Shown here in pieces: positions 36,201 to 49,000 of a stretch of DNA of 64,000 nucleotides. How positions within the stretch are numbered: the first letter of the stretch is position 1; every line of letters begins with the position of its first letter. The notes below the pieces were generated by a model. It saw nothing but the letters and a program-made list of their open reading frames with translations, was not told the origin of the DNA and searched no databases. The stretch covers positions 15,546,501 to 15,610,500 of the forward strand of contig CATNEN010000003.1 of the NCBI GenBank assembly GCA_950097015.1. Reading direction: 5' to 3'. The DNA comes from Macrostomum hystrix (taxonomy: Eukaryota > Platyhelminthes > Macrostomidae). The translations under genes were made by a program, and so were the position numbers.

Positions 36201-36631
36201 CATTACTTTATAAAAAAATAATTAGGAAGAAATACAAATGTAGCTTAAAGAATATTGTGGCTAAATTTTGTATAAAATAAAACCCAAATCCATTTGTGTG
36301 ATGCTATTATAAGTATAAGTATAAGTATTATAAGTCATATATAGCTAGACAAAATACTTTCTTTTCAATGACATTCAGTCTCAATTCTGAAGACCTTACC
36401 CTACAGCTAAGATACAAATATTTATTTAAGTTAATTACAATTTTTACTAATTTTTGATTGTTGTATTTATTATAGTGTTTTTTTATCAAAATATTCCTAC
36501 ATTCTTATTTGTTTATTATTCTTATCATATGTTATGGAAATTAAGTGTGGCTAAGTATTAAAAATAAAAAAGTACTTAAAATATCGTTTTTACCTCTAAA
36601 CTAACCAGACATGTTAAAATTTATTTTGCAG
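33214..36631. other. Divergent intergenic region between RANBP9/10 and NOC2L
   Basis: RANBP9/10 reads leftward and NOC2L rightward from this interval, so both promoters and the 5' exon(s) of NOC2L should lie here. I could not identify those exons. The only structured feature is the inverted-repeat element at 34449-35097. Confidence 0.55.
34449..35097. mobile_element. Inverted-repeat (MITE/foldback-like) element, ~650 bp
   Basis: The left arm begins gcttattcccatggtcccgt and the right arm in reverse complement begins gcttattcccacggtcctgt. The arms of about 110 bp share gtgccaataattt, ttatccaca and cagcttgtatgaataggtc, partly in changed order, suggesting internal duplication. The 73-codon ORF at 34867-35088 lies in the right arm and is not a gene. 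No clear TSD was found. Confidence 0.75.
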
Positions 36632-39600
36632 GCTAAACCAAAGAATCCAAAACAAGTGGCTACTAAAGCTAAATCAAAGAATCCAAAATCAAATGGCACT
36701 ACTAAAAGTAGTTCTAGTAAAAAACGCCGGCATTGGAAACCACCACCAGCTGACAGAGGTGTTGATGAAGCTTTAGCAATGTCAGTGGATGCTAGATCCG
36801 CTGTTAAGCTATTGAAATCAACCGATAAGCCGCCTTCTAGGGCCACATTGCGCCTTGCCACGGCCTGTCTGATGCAGTGCGTGCGCCACGTCAATAAAGA
36901 GCCCAGAGCTTTCAACAGTATTGTTAGGGCCTGTCTGAAACATTGGGTGCGTGCGGCCAATGCTGTGCTTCAAAGAACCCAACAATCGACTGACGATCAA
37001 GAAAATCAACAATTGGCTAACGATGGACTGCAGGTTTGATAAACTAGATTTTTATAATAACTTAGTTTTGACCCTTTCCACCATTCTCTACCTTACCTAC
37101 TTTTATAATGTTTATCTTTGACCCTATCCTACCTTATTATCTTGATCACTGACCCAATCCTACCTTCATTATCTTTGATCACTGACCCTATCCTACCTTC
37201 ATTATCTTTGATCACTGACCCTATCCTACCTTCATTATCTTTGATCACTGACCCTATCCTACCTTCATTATCTTTGATCACTGACCCTATCCTACCTTCA
37301 TTATCTTTGATCACTGACCCTATCCTACCTTCATTATCTTTGATCACTGACCCTATCCTACCTTCATTATCTTGATCACTGACCCTATCCTACCTTCATT
37401 ATCTTTGATCACTGACCCTATCCTACCTTCATTATCTTTGATCACTGACCCTATCCTACCTTCATTATCTTTGATCACTGACCCTATCCTACCTTCATTA
37501 TCTTTGATCACTGACCCTATCCTACCTTCATTATCTTTGATCACTGACCCTATCCTACCTTCATTATCTTTGATCACTAGCTTTTACCTTCATGGTCTCT
37601 GTAAGACTTTGACTCCACAATCTCATCACCTGTATTAAGTTATGCAAACGTTTAGTTTGACTTCTAAGAAAATTATTGTCCTAAAAATGATCGAATATCA
37701 AAAATCAAACAGGGCTATTGTTTAATGACCATTGTCGCACCGTCCCCGCAGGCTCCTTCGTCCTGTCCCAGATGGCTAAAGATTCGCGCCACCTGCAAGC
37801 AGTACCTTGGCTGCGTCCTGCTACTGCTAGACAGACTGCGTGATACGGAAGCGATACGAGCCATTGTCCAGCACTGCCTGCCTCTTTTGCCTTATTTTCT
37901 ATGCCTGCCGCAGACATTGAAGCCGCTGCTTCGCTCTCTAGTTCGACTCTGGTCAACTGGTCCGGCACCAATCACTGTGCTAACATTTCTCTGCTGTCAC
38001 CGCATTGTGAAACAGAGAAAACTGCTAGGTGAACAGGCTGCCAAATGGATGCTGACTGCTTATTTGCAAACCGCCAGGCTAGGAGACTCTGAACTGGCTG
38101 TTCTGCAGCAGAGAACTCTATGCGAAATGTTACTGTGCCAGCCTGCTCTAGCTTATCGGCTGGCCTTTGTACACCTCAGGCAGTGCGCCGCTGCTCTGGG
38201 CCGTGAAACTAATCAGCAGGCTGCAGTCGGTGCCAGCGGCAAGGGCAAGACTGCCGCTTCTGGCGCCGGCTCCCTGCTGCACAAGGCCCCACTCTATGCT
38301 GGTCTGTGGCTCTGGACTCGCTTGGTGTCCACCAGCGAGGAATTGACTAGCCTGGTGGGTTGCTGCGGTGTTTGACTGCTCACCTGCTCTCATCACCTGC
38401 TCTCTTCACCTACTCTCATCACCTACTCTCATCATCTGCTCTCATCATCTGCTCTCATCACCTGCTCTCATCACCTGCTCTCATCACCTGCTCTCATCAC
38501 CTGCTCTCATCATCTGCTCTCATCACCTGCTCTCATCACCTGCTCTCATCACCTGCTCTCATCATCTGCTCTCATCACCTGCTCTCATCACCTGCTCTCA
38601 TCATCTGCTCTCATCACCTGCTCTCATCACCTGCTCTCATCACCTGCTCTCATCACCTACTCTCATCATCTGCTCTCATCACCTGCTCTCATCACCTGCT
38701 CTCATCACCTGCTCTCATCATCTGCTCTCATCACCTGCTCTCATCACCTGCTCTCATCACCTGCTCTCATCATATGCTCTCATCACCTGCTCTCATCACC
38801 TGCTCTCATCACCTGCTCTCATCATCTGCTCTCATCACCCTGACTCCACAAACTATTGAACCCTCCCCAAAACGCAGGTGTATCCGCTGACGCAGATTCT
38901 GGAAGCATTGACAAGGACACTGGCGGCTGGTCGCCATCTTCCTCTCCGAGTCCATTGTCTGCGAATGCAGCTACATCTGTCTAGGCAAACTGGAGCTGCC
39001 ACTGCTCTGCTACCTGGCGCTCTAGCTCTCCTCGATCTCGCCGACTTCAACCGCGGTGTTGCTAGTCGAGCTCTGAGTCTGGAGGGGGTCACCAAGCTCA
39101 GCCAATCGCAGCTGCGGAGTCCAGCCTATCGCGCCGCTGTATCCGACGTGGCCTACGAACTCCTGGCTGGCTGGATTCGATCAGCCTGTCAGTTGGCTGC
39201 ATTTCCAGAGCTCTGCCTGCCGTTGACAAGGCGTCTCAAGCGATTGGCTAAGGTAATTTGTTTATTGGCTGATCTAGTGTGCTTTGATTGGCTAGGATTA
39301 AGTGGGCGCTGCTCTCTGATTGGCGGAAAATAGGTTGAAATTTTATTGTTACTTTAATATGGCTGAATATAAGTTTTCGAGCGTTCTGGTTAGCTGGAAA
39401 AATTGATGTTTCGGTATGTTCTGATTGGCTTGGACTGGATTTAATGTTTCGTTCTGTTCTAATTGGCTAGGACAGGATTTAATGGTTCGGTGTGTTCCAA
39501 TTGGCTGGGACTAGATTTGATGTTTCGGTATGTTCTGATTGCTATGACTGTATTTGATGTTCCGGTGTGTTCTTATTAGCTAGGACTGTATTTGATGTTC

Positions 39601-40582
39601 CGGTCTGTTCTGATTGGCTGGGACTGTATTTGATGTTCCGATGTGTTCTGATTAGCTAGGACTCTATTTGATGTTCCGGTCTGTTCTGATTGGCTGGGAC
39701 TGTATTTGATGTTCCGGTGTGTTCTGATTGGCTGGGACTGGATTTAATGTTCCGGTCTGTTCTGATTGGCTGGGACTGTATTTGATGTTCTGGTGTGTTC
39801 TGATTGGCTGGGACTGGATTTAATGTTCCGGTGTGTTCTGATTGGCTGGGACTGGATTTGATGTTCCGGTCTGTTCTGATTGGCTGGGACTGTAGTTGAT
39901 GTTCCGGTGTGTTCTGATTGGCTGGGACTGTATTTGATGTTCCGGTGTGTTCTGATTGGCTGGGACTGTATTTGATGTTTCGGTGTGTTCTGATTGGCTG
40001 GGACTGGATCTGATGTTTCGGTTAGTTCTGATTGGCTTGGACTAGGGATGTGTTTTTAAGTAGTCTAATTTAAGTTTAGAGTGAGCATATTTGGGCTTCA
40101 AAGTTTTTGATCGGCTGAGACTGGGTAGACGTTCTGATTGGCTAAGAATTTTAAGAATTATTTTTTTATTACTTACGGTACCAGCTTTGTTGTAAAACAG
40201 TTTTCCAATGAATTCCCACCATCAGGACTGTCGTTGCCGAGCTGTTTCTAAGCCAGCAGCCCAGCTGTTGCGTCTGACCCAGGAAGCAGCCGATTGGTCG
40301 TGCCAACAGAGAGCCAGCATTCGACCAATCGGAGGCGCCGGTCCGGTTGAATCCGACCGTCTGCCTGGCCGCAGTCCATTCGCAGCCTACTACCTACGCT
40401 ACAGGACTATGCGGCGAGCCGAGCTAGCCAGGGTTCGACCCGGCGAGGACGAGACTATCGATGGCGAGGAGGCGACAGAGGAGGAGCCGATGGAGGCCGA
40501 CGAAGAAGTTGAAGCCGAGTCCGAGCTGTCCGATTTACCGTCCACCGACGAGGAGGATGACGAAAATAACGGAAATGAATGA
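36632..40582 (+). CDS. NOC2L: NOC2L / Noc2p nucleolar complex protein (N-terminal exon not seen)
   Basis: Four phase-0 exons, 36632-37033, 37752-38354, 38878-39252 and 40226-40582 (TGA), give 578 residues. Exon 1 follows an acceptor, so at least one N-terminal exon is missing. Noc2 features: a basic linker, then an alpha-helical repeat region with YLGCVLLLLDRL, LPYFLCLPQTLKPLLRSLVRLWSTG, RIVKQRKL, then LVYPLTQILEALTRTL across an exon join, PLRVHCLRMQLHLSRQTG, and a DFNRG motif followed by AYRAAV and FPELCLPLTRRLKRLAK. The last exon has an FAAYYLRYRTMRRAEL segment and an acidic Glu/Asp tail, as in the family. Noc2 pairs with Noc1 and Noc3 in pre-60S ribosome assembly in the nucleolus. Each of its three visible introns contains its own minisatellite. 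Confidence 0.92.
37115..37580. repeat. Intronic minisatellite in NOC2L, ~33-bp unit
   Basis: In the intron 37034-37751. The core is tgatcactgaccctatccta followed by ccttcattatctt. About 14 nearly identical copies; one copy near 37370 lacks a single T, which changes the reading frame. Confidence 0.93.
38376..38840. repeat. Intronic minisatellite in NOC2L, 13-bp unit
   Basis: Fills the intron 38355-38877. The unit is ctgctctcatcac with an atc variant. About 35 copies. It begins within about 20 bases of the donor. Confidence 0.94.
39360..40060. repeat. Intronic minisatellite in NOC2L, ~36-bp unit
   Basis: In the intron 39253-40225. The core is tgttctgattggctgggact followed by gtatttgatgttccgg. 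About 18 copies. Diverged copies at both ends (attggctagg) show gradual decay. Confidence 0.92.
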
Positions 40583-40631
40583 TTTGATGGGGCGGAAACT
40601 TGTTACTAAGCCTCCTGACTGCCGAATTACG

Positions 40632-41285
40632 GATTCACCAACTACCCAATTCACCAACTACCCAATTCACCAACTACCCAATTCACCAACTACCCAATTC
40701 ACCAACTACCCAATTCACCAACTACCCAATTCACCAACTACCCAATTCACCAACTACCCAATTCACCAACTACCCAATTCACCAACTACCCAATTCACCA
40801 ACTACCCAATTCACCAACTACCCAATTCACCAACTACCCAATTCACCGACTACCCAATTCACTGACTACCCAATTCACCAACTACCCAAATCACCAACTA
40901 CCCAATTCACTGACTATCCAATTCACTGAATACCCAATTCACCAACTACCCAATTCATCAACTACCCTATTCATCAACTACCCAATTCACTGACTACCCA
41001 ATTCACCAACTACCCAATTCACTGAATACCCAATTCACTGACTACCCAATTCACTGACTACCCAATTCACCAACTACCGAATTCACTGAATACCCAATTC
41101 ATCAACTACCGAATTCACTGACTACCCAATTCATAAACTACCCAATTCACTGAATACCCAATTCACTGACTACCCAATTCACTGACTACCCAATTCACTG
41201 ACTACCCAATTCACTGACTACCCAATTCACCAACTACCCAATTCACTGACTACCCAATTCACCAACTACCCAATTCACCAAATAG
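40632..41285. repeat. Minisatellite, 16-bp unit, just after the NOC2L stop
   Basis: Begins about 50 bases past the NOC2L stop and probably lies in its 3' UTR. The unit is caactacccaattcac; from about 40860 the variant tgactacccaattcac takes over. About 41 copies. Confidence 0.94.
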
Positions 41286-42161
41286 TTGCTAAGGGCAGCC
41301 ATTTTCAGTTTGCAAGTTTACTGAGTAATTTCCTGTGTTGCAAAGCAAGTGCAGACATATATGCTCGTATAAACATGTTAGCCTGACTTTCATGGTTTCT
41401 ATGTGAACCTGATTTGATATGAAGCCGTCAGAGTAAAGAAAACATTTTTATTTTTTGTTTATTTCATACGAGCATTTTAGACTTGCTGGAATTTTATCTA
41501 AAATAGTTCAAATGATTAATCTATGGCTAAGGCAGACTGATTTCGAGTTTTTACTAGATATACTACAACTCGGCCCTAGTAACGGTTACTAAGCGAATTG
41601 ACTGAAGCCGCAATTCTTAGCTTCTGTGCAGTTTTCTAAGCAGAAAATTAATAGAAATCAAACAAGCTTTTTAGAGCTATGAAATGGGCTTAAAAACTAA
41701 ATTAGATTGGATCAATAAAACTTATTATTTTGCAATACAAATCACCAAAATTAACCAGTTAATTCAAACCATTTAACCATTAAATAAACACTCATTTTGG
41801 AAAAAAATCCAAACTTTAAAAACGTGATTTTTTAAAGCGAAAAACCAGTCACAAAAGTAAATTCAAAACTTTGCACTGCAAATCATAAATATTTAAGGCA
41901 AAAAAAATGGTGCGAGAATTATGGCTAGGATAACAAGGAATCAAGTCCAAATCATTCACCTGTCTTCGTACCTCAAACGGCTATTGACGTGTTCAAAAAG
42001 TACTATTCATTGACTAATGATACTAAATGTACTAAAATGTTCTGGACTAATGACGCATAAAAACTTGTTTAGTGATTTGGTGCGATAAAATAAGCGATAC
42101 AGCATGGCTAAAATGTTGGATAAAAAATTGACACAGTGTAATAAAGGAAAAGTTTTATTAC
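41286..42161. other. Intergenic, no feature seen
   Basis: AT-rich sequence between the 16-bp array and the hAT-type element. No coding evidence or repeats recognised. Confidence 0.5.
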
Positions 42162-42169
42162 TGTTTTCA

Positions 42170-42615
42170 CAGGGCGTAGCCAGGGGGTAGCAGGGCAATG
42201 CGCCCTCCAATCAGCTGACGAACCTATGTGGCGCTCCCTGGTAGTGGTGCCCCTTGGTTGTGGTGCCCCCTGGTAGTGATGCCCCTTGGTTGTGGTGCCC
42301 CTTGGTAGTGGTGCCCCTTGGTTGTGGTGCCCCTTGGTTGTGGTGCCCCTTGCTAGTGGTGCCCCTTGCTAGTGGTGCCCCTTGCTACTGGTGCCCCTTG
42401 TAGTGGTGCCCCTTGCTAGTGGTGACCCTTGCTAGTGGTGCCACTGGCTAGTGGTGCACCTTGCTTGTGGTGCCCCTTGTAGTGGTGCCCCCTTGGTTGT
42501 GGTGCCCCTTGTAGTGGTGCCCCTTGGCTGTGGTGCCCCTTGGTAGTGGTGCCCCTTGGTAGTGTCGCCTTAGAGTCGCTACCCCCCTCTAGAAAAAATC
42601 CTGGCTGCGCCACTG
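42170..42615. mobile_element. hAT-type non-autonomous element with internal minisatellite
   Basis: 446 bp. The left end cagggcgtagccaggg is imperfectly inverted at the right end cctggctgcgccactg. Flanking octamers tgttttca (42162-42169) and tgttctca (42616-42623) agree at seven of eight positions, consistent with an aged hAT duplication. The ends resemble those of the 18267-18942 element (right end ctggttgcgccactg), so the two are relatives. The interior (about 42230-42565) is a tandem array with core tggtgccccttggtagtgg. Confidence 0.85.
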
Positions 42616-42623
42616 TGTTCTCA

Positions 42624-43061
42624 TTTAGCAAACTTGTAGCATGAGTAGTGAATAAATTATTGGAGTAATAAAGTGATCAGTTACTGGTAATTTGGTTTTC
42701 AAAGCTGTTTTTCAAAATTGGTTGCCAGGGTTTCCGGTTAGCAGCATCGGCATTGAGCAGAGCAACTCTAAAAGCACCTATAGCTAGTAACAGGTGATAG
42801 ACCCATCTACGGACAAGACGGTCGCATTAATAGAAGTACTTATTGTCACTTTTGCCACCTCAAAAAGTTATCCCGCCAAATGATCAGGTTATTGAATATC
42901 CTGTCCCTTATCTCACCTGCTAAATGAAACACTGGCAATCCAATTAAGAGAAAAGTTGCAATCAGAAATGGCAATCAAAATAGGAAAAATGGTCACACCT
43001 AGCGGTGTCGATGCTGAAACTTGGCTCTCACTCACGCATTAGTTAAGTGTCCTGTCGAGTC
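42624..43061. other. Intergenic, no feature seen
   Basis: Downstream (3') side of the minus-strand nuclease-helicase-USP block. No features recognised. Confidence 0.5.
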
Positions 43062-46000
43062 TCATTTTTTCTGCAGCACAACCAGTACAATGTCATCTTG
43101 GCCGGGATTTTTCCTTTGTGCACCTGACTCCTGGTCATCGATGCAATGCCATTCTTGGTTGAATTTCACATAGGCTACGTAGTGCCCTTCCTTGATTGAT
43201 TCGCCCCTGTGGGACACGATGATGACTGGCTGACCATAAGTTTGGTCTTCTTCTAGATTGACCTTGTTGAACAATTTTCCCGTCTCTGCACCTCGCTCGA
43301 AGGCGATAATGGTGAACTCGCCATTCTTAATAGTTCTTTGTTGCTTATCGACTTTAGTCGACCAATCGCCAGATTCATTTTCATTGGTACGGCGTTCAAA
43401 CCATTGACCTTCCCCGAAGCTGGTGAGAACACCCTCATTGAATTTCACAAGCTTGAGAAGCTCCTGGAGGAACTCGATGCAGTCGCACTGTTTTCCTTTT
43501 TCAAACTGTCTCGCGGACTCCGCTTCTCTGCTGATGTCATTCACCAAATCTTCGGCTGACAGCTCTTTGTTCAGATTTTCGTGCATTGTTTTCAGAAATT
43601 GTTTTATTTTAGCTCCGATTTCATCAGCTGGATGCCGGATCCAAAACAGCATCTGCAGTATTGAATTGGCGTAGCAAAGATTAGCACCCGGAGGGTTACT
43701 CAGGCGACAATATGCTAGCTTAGGTTCTTCAGCTGGGGTCTTTGTTAAGGCATGCGGCGATGTAGAGTCTTCAGGTGGGCTACCATTAGACTGAGTCATT
43801 TTACCGTTTTGCTTATTATTTTGTTTGCTTTTTTTCTTATTTTCTGCGGCCGGCCGCGATTGGTTCTGGGCGACCTTTGCTACTTTCTCCGGTGTAGCAG
43901 CTGCATTTGGTCGGCGGAATAACTCATCAGCATATAGTAGTGGCGTAATCCAATCCTCAGTTTGGATTTGCCAAACAGCTGCCACGATGCGGAAGCCTTT
44001 GTGATCCGTGGGGTTCTGGGCATAAAATCTATCATCGTCGATGCACCACCAGCCCCCGGTCTGCCAGAAGTAGGTCACACAATGACCGCTGCTGCTGAGG
44101 GACACAGCAATGACAGGCTGACCAAATTCATTGTGAACAACCAGTTGCTGATTGTCTTCCTCGCTTCTGTTTGAAGTGGTAGAAAATGCATTGGCAGATT
44201 TTGAGCACACGATGGTGAACTCGCCAGCTCTTGCTCGATTTTGCTTTTGAAAAGCTGTGCATCTACCAAACTGGTTGAGCACTCCTGGACAAAACGACAG
44301 GTAGCTGAGCAGCTTTTCAAGGAACTCGATGCAGTCGCACTGTTGCCCAACTGGAAAGAGGCTCGGCTGCTTCTGTCTCACGGCTGACAGCAGGCTGGAA
44401 ACTGACTCCTGGCCTGACTGTTTCATTCTGTTCAAGAGAGGCAGCACTTCTGAGCCAAGTTGATCATCTTTGAGAAAGTCGTTTGGCTCTGCAGCCTTCT
44501 CTCGCATCCAGTAGAGCATCTGAGCGATGCAGTTTGCGTAGCCGACATTCTTGTGGTCCTTAGCCGACCTGTAAGCTCTGTCGTCATTGTTTCTCAGAAT
44601 GCAGTAGTGAATTAGGGAGCCCGGAATGATTCGAAGGGTCTCTACGGAAGATTTCTTTACACTGTCCGCTGTGGTCCTTACACTGTCCGCTGTGGTCCTT
44701 AAGCAGTCCGCTGTGGTCCATGGTCTGCGATAGGCAACCAGTAGGATGTCGAACTCTGAGCTTCTGGCTGGATCCTTGTCCACAATCATCCGGGCCCCAT
44801 CAATCCTGTGCCAGAGTCCGTCTTCCAGCAACACGCTGGTCACGTGACGTCCAGAGACTCGGCTCCGCGACACGGCGATGAACGCGTTCCCCATAACCGG
44901 ATGGGAGCCCAGACTGACGGGCGCGAGGCACTCTTCTCCCAATGACTGCCGGTTCAGGCACACGATGGACACGGGCCCCCTCAGCTGCCGGCTGTCCACC
45001 TGAAGGCTCGCCAGGTTGTAATCGGACCGTCTGGGCTTCTTCCTCGACTCGAGGAGCTCCCTCAAGTCGCACTCGATGATCAGGAATCTCTGAGCCAGTT
45101 CTGAAGGCATCTGCGAGATCAGATACAATGCGCACTCAACAGCTGTCAGCTCAGTGTCTAGCGGGATCTGGCCTTGGTCCTGCCTGCTGCGCAACACCTG
45201 CTGTACTTCGAGAGTCGATTCGAGCTTGGTCTTCGACTCATCCATGGCATCCAGCAGCTTGAGCAGCTTCTTTGACACCTCCGATTGTGCGAGGAATGAA
45301 TCGGACTTTACTCTCATCCAGTAGAGCATCTGCACGATGGCGTGGACATAATCGGAGCATTCGGGATATTCAGCAAGAGGCGTCAGCCTTTTGGCGAGTT
45401 GATCGATTGTTTCCTTTGTTGCTTCAGTCGAACTGTGTTTAAAAACTTCGATAACAATATCGAATCCCTCGGCATTTGTGTACGGATCTTCTTGTTTGAC
45501 TTCACCATATAAAATGCGGTACCAGATGCCTGAATGCCGCACGAAGGTCGCGTACTGACCGTCCGTTGAGCTTTGACCCTTGTGGGACACGACGATTTCT
45601 GGTGAACCAAAATGTGTGTTCTTATATTCTGCATTCTTCGGATTTCCTTTCCTGATTTTTGCTTCATCTCGGTACAGAATGCTAAACTCGCGTTTCTTAT
45701 TACAGCTTTCAGGTGCATCAATAATACAACCAGTGCTTTTATCTGTATGTTGTTTTACTTTACACTTGGTGTCAACGTCGTCATTTCCTTTTAGTTCGAG
45801 GAAAGGCATACACTTACAATTATTATATTGAATATGATGTTCGAGGCACTTGTCGTGGAATGTGGTGACTGCTGGTTGTATTGACTTTTCTAAAATAAAG
45901 TATAGAAAACGGCGCATTCCTATAAGGTCATTGTCGTGAAGCAATTGGGAGCCTCTTTCACAAGGCTCAGTTGCGTCTTTCAGGATTTTCATCAGAGAAT

Positions 46001-49000
46001 CCAGCAGTTTTTTCATCGGATCAATCTCGGTTTGTTGTTGCTGACCTTTCTGAGCTGGTTTCTGGCTGTCACCTTGCTGAGCTGGTTGCTGTTGCTGATG
46101 GTCACCTTGCTGAGCTGGTTGCTGCTGACGGTCACCTTGCTGAGCTGGTTTCTGGCTGTCACCTTGCTCAGCTGATTTCTGGCTGTCACCTTGCTGAGCT
46201 GGTTGCTGCTGCTGATGGTCACCTTTCTGAGCTGGTTGCTGCTGCTGATAGTCACCTTGCTGAGCTGGTTGCTGCTGCTGGTCACCTTGCTGAGCTGGTT
46301 TCTGGCTGCCACCTTGCTGAGCTGGTTGCTGCTGCTGATGGTCACCTTGCTGAGCTGGTTTCTGGCTGTCACCTTGCTGAGCTGGTTGCTGCTGCTGATG
46401 GTCAACTTGCTGAGCTGGTTTCTGCTGCTGATGGTCAACTTGCTGAGCTGGTTGCTGCTGCTGATGGTCACCTTGCTGAGCTGGTTGCTGCTGCTGAAGG
46501 TCACCTTGCTGGGCTGGTTTCTGGCTGTCACCTTGCTGAGCTGGTTGCTGCTGCTGATGGTCACCTTGCTCAGCTGGTTGCTGCTGCTGAAGGTCACCTT
46601 GCTGGGCTGGTTTCTGGCTGTCACCTTGCTCAGCTGGTTGCTGCTGACGGTCACCTTGCTGAGCTGGTTGCTGCTGATGGTCACCTTGCTGAGCTGGTTG
46701 CTGCTGCTGATGGTCACCTTGCTGAGCTGGTTGCTGCTGCTGATGGTCACCTTGCTGAGCTGGTTGCTGCTGATGGTCACCTTGCTGAGCTGGTTCCTGC
46801 TGCTGAAGGACACCTTGCTCGGCTGGTTTCTGGCTGTCACCTTGCTGAGCTGGTTGCTGCTGATGGTCACCTTGCTGAGCTGGTTGCTGCTGATGGTCAC
46901 CTTGCTGAGCTGGTTGCTGCTGATGGTCACCTTGCTGAGCTGGTTGCTGCTGATGGTCACCTTGCTGAGCTGGTTGCTGCTGATTGTCACCTTGCTGAGC
47001 TGGTTGCTGCTGATGGTCACCTTGCTGAGCTGGTTCCTGCTGCTGAAGGACACCTTGCTCGGCTGGTTTCTGGCTGTCACCTTGCTGAGCTGGTTGCTGC
47101 TGATGGTCACCTTGCTGAGCTGGTTGCTGCTGATGGTCACCTTGCTGAGCTGGTTGCTGCTGATGGTCACCTTGCTGAGCTGGTTGCTGCTGACGGTCAC
47201 CTTGCTGAGCTGGTTGCTGCTGACGGTCACCTTGCTGAGCTGGTTCCTGCTGCTGATGGTCACCTTCCTGAGCTGGTTGCTGCTGCTGCTGCTGATTGTT
47301 CTGTAAATTTTTCAAGTCCTGAATCAGCGAGCTTGACTGTCCTGTTTCGTGTTTCTGAGCCTTCTGAAACACCACCAGATCGATCAGCAGCTTTGAGTCT
47401 GCTGCAGCCGTGAATACTTGCTCAAAAGGGTCGGGTTCTTTGACAGGTTTGATGCGGAACCAACTTCCGTTTAGTCTGGCGTGCACCTCATAGGTACTTG
47501 AGTTTGAACAGTGACCCAAAGTGAGAACTGGTTCTCCCAGCTGTGGATCTGAGCACAGACTCACGCTAGACTGGTTTTCTGGTTGAGCACTGCATTTACG
47601 GTTGAAGTAAAGAACAGATACTCCACTAGGGCCAGATCCGTGAGCAGTCACTGAGTGCACTGAGGACTTTAGCTCACTGAGAACGGTGCGCACTGGTCGA
47701 ATTGGGACTGTCAGCACCTGCTGTTCATGACCTTGCTGTTGGGTCCGCTCCACTTCACAATTTCGTTCGCAGCAACAGCAGGAAGAATAAGAAAACTGAG
47801 TCACTCCGGACTCCATCCGATTTTGTAGTAGTGCGACAACTTCTAGGAACTTCTGATGCTGATTCTGATTCTGATTCTGATTCTGATTCTGATTCTGATT
47901 CTGATGCTGATTCTGATTCTGATTCTGATTCTGATTCTGATTCTGATTCTGATGCTGATTCTGATTCTGATTCTGATTCTGATTCTGATGCTGATTCTGA
48001 TTCTGATTCTGATTCTGATGCTGATTCTGATTCTGATTCTGATTCTGATTCTGATGCTGATTCTGATTCTGATTCTGGCTCTGATTCTGATTCTGATTCT
48101 GATTCTGATTCTGATTCTGATTCTGATTCTGATGCTTATGCTTATGCTTATGCTTATTCTTATGCTTTTTCTGATGCTTTTTCTGATGCTGATTCTGATT
48201 CTGATTCTGATTCTGATTCTGATTCTGATTCTGATTCTGATTCAAAATGGACTTTAAGAGTGCCAGTAAAGTCTTCAGACGGTTAGTAAATTGCACTTTA
48301 TTGCCTTTCAAAAGTTCTAGAAGTTGCTGCTGAAAGTTTTCTGCATGACATTGCGTCGTTTGCTCTCCTGTCGTGTCTGAAGATTCTGCGCGGTGAGGTT
48401 CAGGCTCTTCAAGCTTGGCAAAAATGACGAGTTCTACCGAAGTTTGAAAATGATTGGTCCCTTCAATCACAAACTTCTTAGACTCATTGTAAAAAAGTCG
48501 CTGCCACTGATCTTCCACTTTCAGAATGACATCAATTAATTCTTTTCTACTCTCAGTTCGAGAAGTCACGGCCATCAGTGGCTCTCCGAGCTGCTCATCC
48601 TTGCACAGCTCAGTCAGAGTTCTGCTCGCCACTTGACTTGGAGTTCTCACGAAGTGAACGACGGAGACGGCTCCTGCACTGCCGACGTCAACTTTGCGCG
48701 CATTTTGGCAACTCGGCCCTAAACACAGCTTCTGCAGTTCCTGAAGCTCCTCCGTCCGCACTGGACGGAGGTTCACCGTGAAGATCTGGCCGTCTAGATT
48801 CGCTGGCCGAGCCGAGGACTCGAAGGTTTCTAGACTGCTCGCTTGAGCAGCAACTGATGATGGCGGCTGACTATCCAGAAGCTGCTGCAGCAGTCGGTTC
48901 TGTCCGCCTCTCTCAACAGCCAAAGCAAACTGCCTGCTCTTACTTTGCACATGCTGCACCAGGGCAGTGACCAGTCTTTGAAGCATTTTCTGGTCTCCGC

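Noticed and set aside
45971-47413. Plus-strand 480- and 371-codon ORFs opposite the USP gene
   Set aside because: They are shadows of the coding minisatellite; the minus frame has conserved domains on both sides.
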